NCBI RefSeq assembly: GCF_000764225.1
Contig: NZ_JQED01000005.1
Coordinates: 415,390-479,389, forward strand
From: Colwellia psychrerythraea
GTDB taxonomy: Bacteria; Pseudomonadota; Gammaproteobacteria; Enterobacterales; Alteromonadaceae
Direction: 5' to 3'
DNA length: 64,000 nt
The notes under the pieces: model-generated
Database searches by the model: none
Told to the model about the DNA's origin: nothing
The model's input: only the letters and a program-made list of their open reading frames with translations
Shown here: positions 18,384 to 25,562 of the stretch, piece by piece
Position numbering within the stretch: the first letter of the stretch is position 1
Layout of the letters: each line of letters begins with the position of its first letter
Made by a program: the position numbers and the translations under genes

Positions 18384-18941
18384 TTAATCGCGTTTATATA
18401 AAGACTCTATCGTGCTTGTCGCAATAGTATTCGCATTAATCATATAACCCGTTAACGCGCCTGATGCTCCTTCTGGTAACTCAAGTTTCTCTACTGATAA
18501 TGCATGAACAGTAAAGCGATAATGATGAATTCCGTGGCCTTTTGGCGGACAAGCACCGCCGAACCCTCGATAACCAAAATCATTTGCAATTTGCATACTG
18601 CCCTTAGGTGCTAAACCTTTTGTAGCATTGCCGGCGCCTGTGGCTATTTCGGTCACAGTGTGAGGGATATTTATTATTTGCCAATGCCACCAACCACTTC
18701 CTGTTGGCGCATCAGGGTCATAAACGGTAATCGCAAAACTTTTCGTCCCTTCTGGCACACCTGACCATGTTAACTGTGGTGATAAATCACTACCATCACA
18801 ACCAAAGCCGTTAAACTCTTGAGCTTTAGTCATAAATCCGCCTGCTGTAATGTCTTTACTTTTTAAGGTAAAGGTATCGGCCAAAGTACTAAAAGAAAAA
18901 CTGCTTAAGAGCAAGGTGGCTAATGTGAATGACTTAAACAT
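18384..18941 (-). CDS. YbhB/YbcL-family PEBP-like protein, secreted
   Basis: This 185-residue phosphatidylethanolamine-binding-protein-like protein (Raf kinase inhibitor-like family) has a signal peptide ending at about residue 21 (SFSTLADTF). Motifs are GCDGSDLSPQLTWSGVPEGTKSFAI, YDPDAPTGSGWWHW and GACPPKGHGIHHYRFTVHAL, which build the anion pocket. The bacterial function is not established. It converges with the PepSY gene and has no evident link to its neighbours. Confidence 0.9.
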   Translation of the reverse strand: MFKSFTLATLLLSSFSFSTLADTFTLKSKDITAGGFMTKAQEFNGFGCDGSDLSPQLTWSGVPEGTKSFAITVYDPDAPTGSGWWHWQIINIPHTVTEIATGAGNATKGLAPKGSMQIANDFGYRGFGGACPPKGHGIHHYRFTVHALSVEKLELPEGASGALTGYMINANTIATSTIESLYKRD

Positions 18942-19079
18942 AACAATGAACCTTATTTTATAAATTGCTATTTGCTAGTTAGCAATTGATTAATGATAGT
19001 TAAACATTATAGCGATATCATAGCCATTTTACGGTATCGATACTACTAATGTTGTCTTAACCATTCTGTTAGACAAATT

Positions 19080-19541
19080 TTATTTAAACTTACACATACC
19101 ATGTCCTAAAACGTCATTAGGCCTTAGGATGTATCCATAACGACTATAGAAAGCCTCTTTTCCATGTGCAGCCAACAAACCTATAGTAGCGCCTTGAGTA
19201 GTAGCATTAGATAAATAGTCTTCAATACTTGCCATTAACGCCGCACCAATACCAAGCTTTTGGTAACTTGGCTCAACAACCACATCTTGAATATAGAAAT
19301 ACATGGCACCATCACCAACGACTCTTCCCATGCCAACAAGTTGGTCATCGTGGTAAATAGCTACATGAAACAAGCTATTACTTAAGCTCCTTTCAGCGAG
19401 GAGTGCATCAAGGTTGCCCCAACCTACTTTGCTGCGCAGTATCAAAAAATCTTCAACTGACGGGCTTTCTAATTTTAAGCAAAATTTTGCGGTTGACACT
19501 GTCATCTTCCTATATGCTAACGAGGTTAATAGTATTACCAA
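19080..19541 (-). CDS. GNAT-family N-acetyltransferase
   Basis: This is a small acetyltransferase with the acetyl-CoA motif YQKLGIGAALMASIEDYL after the VVVEPSYQ strand, preceded by MGRVVGDGAMYFYIQDV and followed by GKEAFYSRYGYILRPND. The substrate is unknown. The start is uncertain: TTG at 19541 gives 153 residues, while the ATG at 19505 gives 141 residues beginning MTVSTAKF and better matches family N-termini. Neither has an ideal ribosome site. It is not obviously connected to the hydroxyaspartate genes that begin 220 bases to its right. Confidence 0.8.
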   Translation of the reverse strand: MVILLTSLAYRKMTVSTAKFCLKLESPSVEDFLILRSKVGWGNLDALLAERSLSNSLFHVAIYHDDQLVGMGRVVGDGAMYFYIQDVVVEPSYQKLGIGAALMASIEDYLSNATTQGATIGLLAAHGKEAFYSRYGYILRPNDVLGHGMCKFK

Positions 19542-19761
19542 TCAAACAGTAACACTGTAGTGAGTTTTTTTGAATAGCCATTTTAACGGCTCGATAAGAG
19601 CTTTAAAATATACTACTAACTTAACTTCTGGGATAAAAGGCATCATGAAGTTGGCTAATTTAATTTTTAGAAAGCAAAAAATTGACTGTTTAAATGAATA
19701 AACAGTCATTGTGAATTGTTGCCCATAAAAGGCCTATTTATTAACTGAGTTAAAAATAGTG

Positions 19762-20787
19762 TCAAAGAGTGAAATACGTTGCTTGCCCTTTAGCTTCAGC
19801 TAATTCAGCTGCGACAGAAGCTACAGCTAAATCTTGTAAGCCAACGCCTGTGCCATCAAACAAGGTGATTTCTTCTGCCGATGTTCGACCGGCTTTAGTA
19901 CCGTTAATCACTTCGCCAATTGGCACAATATCACTCTGTTGAATAAGCTTTTGTGCAATCGCATGTTGTGCTTCACCAAGGGTAATGGATTGCGCTAATT
20001 CATCGGTAAAGACCTTAGCAACTGACAGCAATTTAGCATCAACCTCTTGCTTGCCGACAGTGTCGGTTCCCATACACGCAATGTGAGTACCTGGCTTGAT
20101 CCAATCCTTTTCGATTAGCGCTTCAAATGCTGACGTAATGGTAATAATAACATCTGCTTGAGCACAAAGTGCTTCACGTGTTACCGACTCAAACGGTAAA
20201 CCTAATTCTTTCGCAACAGCAGCAAGCTTAGGTATTTGCTCAGGGTGAAAATTCCAGCAAACAATTTTTTCAAAGTCACGTTGCTCAACAGCGGCACGTA
20301 ATTGAAAAGTAGATTGGTGACCGGCACCGACCATGCCGAGCACTTTTGAATCTTTACGCGCTAAATGCGCGATAGACACAGCAGAAGAGGCTGCCGTTCG
20401 CACGGCTGTTAAGTAGTTACCACCAACAAGAGATCTTAATTGACCCGTGTCAGGGTTAAATAAAATGACTGTAGACTGGTGGTTAGTCAGGTCCTTTTGT
20501 ACGTTGCCCGGCCAGTAGCCACCTGACTTTAAACCTAATACCATACCATCACGGTCAAAGCCTGATTTAAAACCATAGAGGGCATCCGCATGACCAATGG
20601 CTTCGCGTATAACCGGAAAATTGTAAGCGGTATTTTTAGCCATGGCAGAAAATACGTTTTCTACCGCGGTAAAAGCATCTGCTCTGCCCATAACTTGTTG
20701 GCAAACCGCTTCTGAAACAACGGATACACCCTTGTTAGCGGGTATAGCGTTTTTTTGTGACTGGTTTTCTTTTGAATCACTCATCAT
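19762..20787 (-). CDS. bhcD: Iminosuccinate reductase (BhcD-like; ornithine cyclodeaminase/mu-crystallin family)
   Basis: This ~341-residue NAD(P)H-binding protein of the ornithine cyclodeaminase/mu-crystallin family has the substrate-side KSGGYWPGN (Lys), a core NYLTAVRTAASSAVSI, and the Rossmann motif GMVGAGHQSTFQL. In the beta-hydroxyaspartate cycle this family supplies BhcD, which reduces iminosuccinate to aspartate. It is third in a - strand operon after the BhcB- and BhcC-like genes. The start ATG at 20787 (followed by a second ATG at 20784) has AGGA five bases upstream; a longer frame to 20859 would overlap the upstream gene and lacks a ribosome site. Sequence alone would also allow alanine dehydrogenase or ketimine reductase activity; context decides. 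Confidence 0.85.
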   Translation of the reverse strand: MMSDSKENQSQKNAIPANKGVSVVSEAVCQQVMGRADAFTAVENVFSAMAKNTAYNFPVIREAIGHADALYGFKSGFDRDGMVLGLKSGGYWPGNVQKDLTNHQSTVILFNPDTGQLRSLVGGNYLTAVRTAASSAVSIAHLARKDSKVLGMVGAGHQSTFQLRAAVEQRDFEKIVCWNFHPEQIPKLAAVAKELGLPFESVTREALCAQADVIITITSAFEALIEKDWIKPGTHIACMGTDTVGKQEVDAKLLSVAKVFTDELAQSITLGEAQHAIAQKLIQQSDIVPIGEVINGTKAGRTSAEEITLFDGTGVGLQDLAVASVAAELAEAKGQATYFTL

Positions 20788-20842
20788 TAATGTCCTAAAA
20801 ATGGGAAAACTCTCAACAGAAGCTGAGAGCATAAATAGTTTA

Positions 20843-21991
20843 TTAGTAAGCTTTACCACGCGCAGAAACTGGCCATAAGGTTTCTACCTTGCCATTACGG
20901 ACGCCAACATAATAATCGTGTACGTTACACGTTGGATCACAATGCCCTGGTACTAGTTTTAGCTTTTCATTAATTTTAAGTGCGCCGTTAACGTCTGAAA
21001 TAACACCATGTTCATCAGAACATTTAATATATTCAACATCGTCACGACCAAAGATATACGGTAAACCACTATCTACTGATTGCGCTTTAAGCCCTGCATC
21101 ACAAATAGCTTTGTCAGCTTTAGTGTGGCTCATAACAGAGGTTAAGATGAATAATGAGTTTTCAAATTCTGAAATACGCTCACCTTTTTCATCATGAATG
21201 CGCTGGTAATCTGCATCCATAAAAGCGTAAGAGCCACATTGTAATTCATTGAAAACACCCGAGTTACCTTCAAAGTAATATGAGCCTGTACCGCCACCGC
21301 CAACAATGTCACACTCGAGCCCTTCCGCTTTAAGCATGTCGATTGTACGAGCAACCATGCCTACTGCAATGTCAATTTTCTCTTTACGTTCTTGATAGTT
21401 TTCCATGTGCTGCATAGCACCTTGATAAGCCTGAATACCCGAAAACGTAAGACCTGGCGTGGCAGAAATCGCTTTAGCAATATCAACAACAGGCTGACCT
21501 TCACTCACACCACAACGACCCGCGCCACAGTCAATTTCAACTAAACATTCAATTTGCGTATCGTGCTTATTCACCGCCGCCGCAAGTTCAGCAACGTTTT
21601 CAAGATCATCAACACAGACCAAGATACGAGCGCCAAGTTTAGGTAAACGCGCTAACCGATCAATTTTTGCGGGTTCACGTACTTGGTTAGACACTAAAAC
21701 ATCTTTGATACCGCCCCGTGCAAAGACTTCGGCTTCTGATACTTTTTGACAACACACACCGCAGCTGTCACCAAGCTTTTCTTGTAAAAAAGCGATATCT
21801 ACAGACTTATGCATTTTTCCATGCACACGATGGCGAACGCCCATCTCTTTAGCAAATTGTCCCATCTTAGTAATATTACGTTCTAACGCGTCTAAATCGA
21901 TGACTAGACATGGCGTTTGAATATCTGCTTCATTCATCCCTGGCAGCGCTGGAACGTCGTAACCTACTTCTAAATCGTTTACTTTTGTCAT
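20843..21991 (-). CDS. bhcC: 3-hydroxy-D-aspartate-type aldolase (BhcC-like)
   Basis: This 382-residue PLP protein of the D-threonine aldolase family (alanine racemase-like barrel) has IQTPCLVIDLDALERNI at the N-terminus, the Schiff-base lysine in HGKMHK (K59), GGGGTGSYYFE for phosphate binding, and the metal-binding GHCDPTCN (H350 and D352) near the C-terminus. In the hydroxyaspartate cycle BhcC condenses glycine and glyoxylate to beta-hydroxyaspartate. I chose ATG 21991 because GGAG lies six bases upstream; the TTG at 22003 would contain the ribosome site. It lies 55 bases before bhcD and 104 bases after bhcB. A plain D-threonine aldolase is the alternative. Confidence 0.87.
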   Translation of the reverse strand: MTKVNDLEVGYDVPALPGMNEADIQTPCLVIDLDALERNITKMGQFAKEMGVRHRVHGKMHKSVDIAFLQEKLGDSCGVCCQKVSEAEVFARGGIKDVLVSNQVREPAKIDRLARLPKLGARILVCVDDLENVAELAAAVNKHDTQIECLVEIDCGAGRCGVSEGQPVVDIAKAISATPGLTFSGIQAYQGAMQHMENYQERKEKIDIAVGMVARTIDMLKAEGLECDIVGGGGTGSYYFEGNSGVFNELQCGSYAFMDADYQRIHDEKGERISEFENSLFILTSVMSHTKADKAICDAGLKAQSVDSGLPYIFGRDDVEYIKCSDEHGVISDVNGALKINEKLKLVPGHCDPTCNVHDYYVGVRNGKVETLWPVSARGKAY

Positions 21992-22095
21992 CTTCTTCTC
22001 CAAAATTTTAATGAGTACTTAGTTAATTTTTAATTTTAGCTTTGTATAAGGTTCAATCTGAATGTGATTTTATTTTTTTGTAACAGTGCTTCTGC

Positions 22096-23073
22096 TTAGG
22101 TCTTCATCCACGGTAATTTATCTAAATCGACATTACCGCCGGTAAGAATCACCCCAATACGCTTGCCTTTAAATACCTCGGGGTTTTTCAAAATAATAGC
22201 GAGCGTTACTGCACTGCTTGGCTCTACGACAATTTTCATGCGGATCCAAATAAGCTTCATTGCCGCAACAATTTCATCTTCAGTTGCCGTTAAAATATCG
22301 GTGACATGGTTTTTCACAAAATGCCAGGTTAAGTCTTTTAACGGAACCTTAAGGCCATCTGCGACTGTATTTGGTGCATCGTCAGCAATGATGTGACCTG
22401 CTTTAAATGAACGCGCAGCATCATCTGCATTGAGAGGCTCAGCCGCATAAATTTTTATTGTTGGATTGGTAGTCGACAGCGTTAAACACGTGCCTGAAAT
22501 CATGCCGCCACCACCAATTGGCGCGACTACGGAATCTAAATTAAGCACTTGATTAACGAGTTCTTTTGCACAAGTTGCTTGTCCAGCAATAACACGTGGA
22601 TCGTTATAGGGGTGAACAAAGTCAGCCCCTGACTTAGCAACAACATCAGCAAAAACTGCTTCACGCGAACTAGTAGAAGGCTCACATTCAACTATGACTC
22701 CGCCATAACCTATGACAGCATCTTTTTTAGCTTGTGGTGCTGTACTTGGCATCACTACAGTCACGGGTATGCCACGCCTTCCCGCAGCATAAGACAATGA
22801 CAAAGCGTGATTACCTGATGAGTGTGTGGCAACGCCAATTTTTGCTTCGGCATCAGTTAAGCCAAAGACGGCATTACAGGCACCGCGCACTTTAAAAGCG
22901 GCTGCCTTTTGCAAGTTTTCACATTTAAAAAACAACTCAGCACCCGTTAATTCATTGAGGAAACGTGAGGTTAATACTGGTGTTTCATGAATAAAGGGTT
23001 TAATGCGTTCGTGAGCAACGAGTACATCTTCGTAGCGTGGAATTGTCATGGTTGGGTTAGGTGAACTGCTCAT
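22096..23073 (-). CDS. bhcB: Beta-hydroxyaspartate dehydratase (BhcB-like; serine/threonine dehydratase family)
   Basis: This 325-residue fold-type II PLP enzyme shows KAAAFKVRGACNAV (Schiff-base K61), SSGNHALSLSYAAGRRGIPVTVVMP and the phosphate loop GGGGMISG, and it has no regulatory ACT domain. Such short enzymes include serine racemase and hydroxyaspartate dehydratase. Here it heads the - strand operon with the BhcC- and BhcD-like genes, divergent from an IclR gene, which matches the published bhc arrangement. It should therefore dehydrate beta-hydroxyaspartate to iminosuccinate. AGAGG precedes the ATG by six bases. Confidence 0.87.
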   Translation of the reverse strand: MSSSPNPTMTIPRYEDVLVAHERIKPFIHETPVLTSRFLNELTGAELFFKCENLQKAAAFKVRGACNAVFGLTDAEAKIGVATHSSGNHALSLSYAAGRRGIPVTVVMPSTAPQAKKDAVIGYGGVIVECEPSTSSREAVFADVVAKSGADFVHPYNDPRVIAGQATCAKELVNQVLNLDSVVAPIGGGGMISGTCLTLSTTNPTIKIYAAEPLNADDAARSFKAGHIIADDAPNTVADGLKVPLKDLTWHFVKNHVTDILTATEDEIVAAMKLIWIRMKIVVEPSSAVTLAIILKNPEVFKGKRIGVILTGGNVDLDKLPWMKT

Positions 23074-23230
23074 AAGTGCCTCTTATATATTTCTTGCGGT
23101 TTTTGCCGTCATCGTAGTCATGGTTTTAACCGTGACGTTCATCATGTGGTAAGTCGTATTTATCTTTATGAGCCTTACGGTGACTCGTAATTTGTAGATG
23201 GTGCTTACCTTCTCAATATTTTTCGCTTCA

Positions 23231-23392
23231 ATTTCACCTTATGGAAAACAGCTAGCTCAGGCAATCAGGATGAATTTCAGCATGTGGAATAGCGATTTAT
23301 TAGCACAATAAAATGTCTTACAGACCACTGATAAATAAGGGAGTATATGAATGTCGAACACACAGAATCCTATGAATTCCACTATGTGAAAT
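23231..23392. promoter_or_regulatory. Three related palindromes in the bhcB/bhcR divergent promoter region
   Basis: ATTTCACCTTATGGAAAA (starting 23231), ATTTCAGCATGTGGAAT (23274-23290) and ATTCCACTATGTGAAAT (23376-23392) share the pattern ATTYCAN-N3-NTGRAAT. The third is nearly identical in its centre to 13047-13061. The symmetry and spacing are what IclR-type regulators bind. They lie 160-320 bases before the bhcB start and 240-400 bases before bhcR, within a 559-base gap. The regulator is not proven. Confidence 0.55.
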
Positions 23393-23459
23393 AGGCAATT
23401 ACAAACTAATGCTGGTTTTTGTCAGTTTTAGCTTTATATTAAAAATTGAAAACAAAAAG

Positions 23460-23476
23460 TTGACACAAGAGTCAAG
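23460..23476. promoter_or_regulatory. Palindrome shared with the bhcA promoter
   Basis: TTGACACAAGAGTCAAG repeats the 14319-14334 word (TGACACAAGTGTCAAG) with one change. On the - strand, TTGACT (the -35-like half) points toward bhcB exactly as the other copy points toward bhcA. It is 157 bases before bhcR. Such a long shared word at two promoters of one pathway suggests a common regulator. Confidence 0.6.
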
Positions 23477-23632
23477 AAAGAGGATGTTATAACAGTTCAA
23501 TTAATTATTGGTTCATTTTTAATATGAGTAAATCTTCAAAATAACGATGTTATTGGATAGAAAGACGCTATAAAAAGAGCATTTAGATAGTTTGATTGGT
23601 ATTCGATAAATTTTACACTGAGCGGCAATATT

Positions 23633-24421
23633 ATGACTAAAGTTAAACCAGAATCTCGCATTCAAGTAATCGATAGAGCAGCCACATTACTAGACGCTAT
23701 TTCACGCTATACCATGCCGGTAACACTTAAAGCGCTTAGTGCCGATACCAATTTAGCACCATCTACTGCTTTTCGAATATTACATTCTCTTATCGATAAT
23801 CACTTTGTTGACCGAGACAACTCAGGTAAGTACCAGCTTAGTGGCAGGCTCATTAGACTCAGCAACTACCAATCTCAGCACGTAGATTTTCGTAAGATAG
23901 CATTGCCTTACATGGAAAAACTGCGTGATAAATTTGGTGAAACGATTAATCTCACTACACGTGAAGGCGATGTGATCATTTACGTAGAAAAAGCCATTCC
24001 CAATAGAATGATGCATGTTCAACAAATCATAGGCAGCCGTGCGCCGCTGCATGTTACAGGTGTCGGTAAAATGATGTTAGGTATGGAAGGTAGTGAAGGG
24101 ATCAGTGGCTATGCCCAGCGCACAAATTTGCCAACCTATACCCGTAAGACATTTTCAAGTATTGAGAGTTTAGAACGTGAATGCATGCATTGTGTTGAGC
24201 AAGGTTTTGCCTATGACAATGAAGAAGCTGAAATAGGCGTAGGCTGCATTGGCGTTTTATTATATGACAGATATGGTGAAGTGGTCGCTGGATTATCCGT
24301 ATCAGCCCCCATTGAAAGACGTAAAGATGAATGGGTTAAACACTTAATCAAAGCAGGGAAATCAATTTCCGTTGAGCTTGGTTTTGTAAAAAATCAACAG
24401 CCAATTAAAGAAGCCAGCTAA
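23633..24421 (+). CDS. bhcR: IclR-family regulator (BhcR-like)
   Basis: This 262-residue regulator has an N-terminal winged helix (about residues 9-70: IQVIDRAATLLDAISRY ... APSTAFRILHSLIDNHFVDRD) and a C-terminal GAF-like IclR effector domain (GSRAPLHVTGVGKMML, FAYDNEEAEIGVGCIGV). It is divergent from the bhcBCD-like operon, the same arrangement as bhcR, whose product responds to glyoxylate in characterised systems. Glyoxylate is also a known ligand of E. coli IclR and AllR, which fits the purine context. The shared palindromes at 14.3 and 23.46 kb are its candidate targets. Confidence 0.85.
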   Translation: MTKVKPESRIQVIDRAATLLDAISRYTMPVTLKALSADTNLAPSTAFRILHSLIDNHFVDRDNSGKYQLSGRLIRLSNYQSQHVDFRKIALPYMEKLRDKFGETINLTTREGDVIIYVEKAIPNRMMHVQQIIGSRAPLHVTGVGKMMLGMEGSEGISGYAQRTNLPTYTRKTFSSIESLERECMHCVEQGFAYDNEEAEIGVGCIGVLLYDRYGEVVAGLSVSAPIERRKDEWVKHLIKAGKSISVELGFVKNQQPIKEAS

Positions 24422-24538
24422 GCAAAATTAACTCCGCAAGGGTATTTTATCACCGCCACCTTCATCTCTGCGGTAAACCCATCCCCTCAGAAAGGAGCTC
24501 AGGATATAAACCAGATTTAAAATTAAAGAGTGGAAACT

Positions 24539-24970
24539 ATGTTAACAATAAATAGACTAAGCCAAAAAGAAGCAAAAACCATCATAGATGGTGCAGTAAA
24601 TAAAGCTAATGAACTCGGTGTTCCAATGTGCATTTCGGTGGTAGATGAGTCAGGTAATTTAATTGCCTTTGAACGAATGGATGGTGGTAAAGTTCACAGC
24701 ATTACCATCTCGCAAGATAAAGCCTTTACTGCAGCATCCGCACGTAAAGGTACTCATGAATTTAACAAAGCATGTATTCCAGGGCATAAAAATAATTTAT
24801 TTGGAATTCATACTGCTTTAGGCGGTCGTATGTGTATTGTTGGCGGTGGTTTGCCTATCACCTTTAATGGCAACGTGGTCGGTGGTATTGGCGTTAGCTC
24901 AGGCTCCCCTGAGCAAGATTTAGGTTGCGCTCAAGCAGGCATTGATAGTTTTAGTCATGCCTATGGCTAA
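24539..24970 (+). CDS. GlcG/HbpS-family (DUF336) haem-binding-like protein
   Basis: This ~143-residue protein of the GlcG/HbpS family shows ISVVDESGNLIAFERMDGG, SQDKAFTAASARKGT and GGGLPITFNGNVVGGIGVSSGSPEQD. The family accompanies glycolate/glyoxylate operons (GlcG) but its biochemical role is unsettled; haem binding or small-molecule chaperoning have been proposed. I chose ATG 24539 (GGAAACT upstream) rather than the GTG at 24530, which would include that site. It follows bhcR on the same strand, so it probably belongs to the glyoxylate regulon. Confidence 0.87.
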   Translation: MLTINRLSQKEAKTIIDGAVNKANELGVPMCISVVDESGNLIAFERMDGGKVHSITISQDKAFTAASARKGTHEFNKACIPGHKNNLFGIHTALGGRMCIVGGGLPITFNGNVVGGIGVSSGSPEQDLGCAQAGIDSFSHAYG

Positions 24971-24976
24971 CGAGTC

Positions 24977-25029
24977 AGGCAAAGGTGAATAGGTGTTTTG
25001 GGCCACCACAATATCATTCGCTTTTGCCT
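24977..25029 (+). terminator. Long hairpin after the glcG-like gene
   Basis: AGGCAAAGGTGAAT (24977-24990) pairs with ATTCGCTTTTGCCT (25016-25029) at 12 of 14 positions, seven bases after the stop. The tail AATTT is weak for a terminator. Beyond it, 25030-25163 holds nothing recognisable. Confidence 0.5.
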
Positions 25030-25163
25030 AATTTAAACCCCACGTCACTACCCCATAATTCTTGCTATCATTCTGCTCATAAGCGAGACAAAATCCCCTC
25101 AGGAGCAGAGTACTTCAATACGAAATGGGACACCATTGTAAATATATATTAAACTTAATCGTA

Positions 25164-25444
25164 CTAGGGTCTGTTGATTTTCGCGGTTAAATTTTGTTCG
25201 CATTTTTTAAAGGAAGTAAATCGTTTTAATCGCGTCGAGTAGTGTGTAGTCTAGTCACTCTAAGCAAATACTACTCAACAATGAGTAAGACGCTTTTAGC
25301 CGAATCCTTCGGACAGCGTTCGTTGGACATTTTTACGGCGTTATCGCCTTTTTATGTGGAACAACCACATGGCAAAGGCTCTGCCTTGTATAAATACCCA
25401 ACAAACCGCTGCAAAAACAATCTCGAAAGTTCAGCAGACCCTAG
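25164..25444. mobile_element. MITE-like non-coding element (IS5-group-like ends)
   Basis: A 273-base segment (25168-25440) begins GGTCTGTTGATTTTCG and ends with the inverted counterpart CGAAAGTTCAGCAGACC; 9 of the terminal 10 bases match, with a one-base gap further in. It is flanked on both sides by CTAG (25164-25167 and 25441-25444), which fits the 4-base YTAR target duplication of the IS5 group. No transposase fits inside, so it would be a miniature element mobilised in trans. CTAG is self-complementary, so it could be part of the repeats instead. It sits 118 bases before the next gene's start. Confidence 0.7.
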
Positions 25445-25562
25445 CCTCTTGGAAATAGTAGTAACGGGTGACTTTTATTTCTTATTCGCGATAAAATTCA
25501 GTCTTAGCTTCATTACCTTTTATTTGAAGCACGGCGAACCTCGTTTAACCCTTAGGCTAAAT

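Noticed and set aside
19494..19504. TGACACTGTCA palindrome resembling the bhc operator
   Set aside because: Half-sites are closer together than in the 14.3 and 23.46 kb copies and it falls at the GNAT gene start; the spacing mismatch makes common binding unlikely.
20788..20859. 24-codon N-terminal extension of the BhcD-like gene
   Set aside because: It overlaps the upstream gene's end, has no ribosome site, and the ATG at 20787 has AGGA at proper spacing.
25242..25562. 107-codon N-terminal extension of the binding protein frame
   Set aside because: It lies mostly inside the MITE-like element, precedes a clear signal peptide at 25563, and shows no family resemblance.
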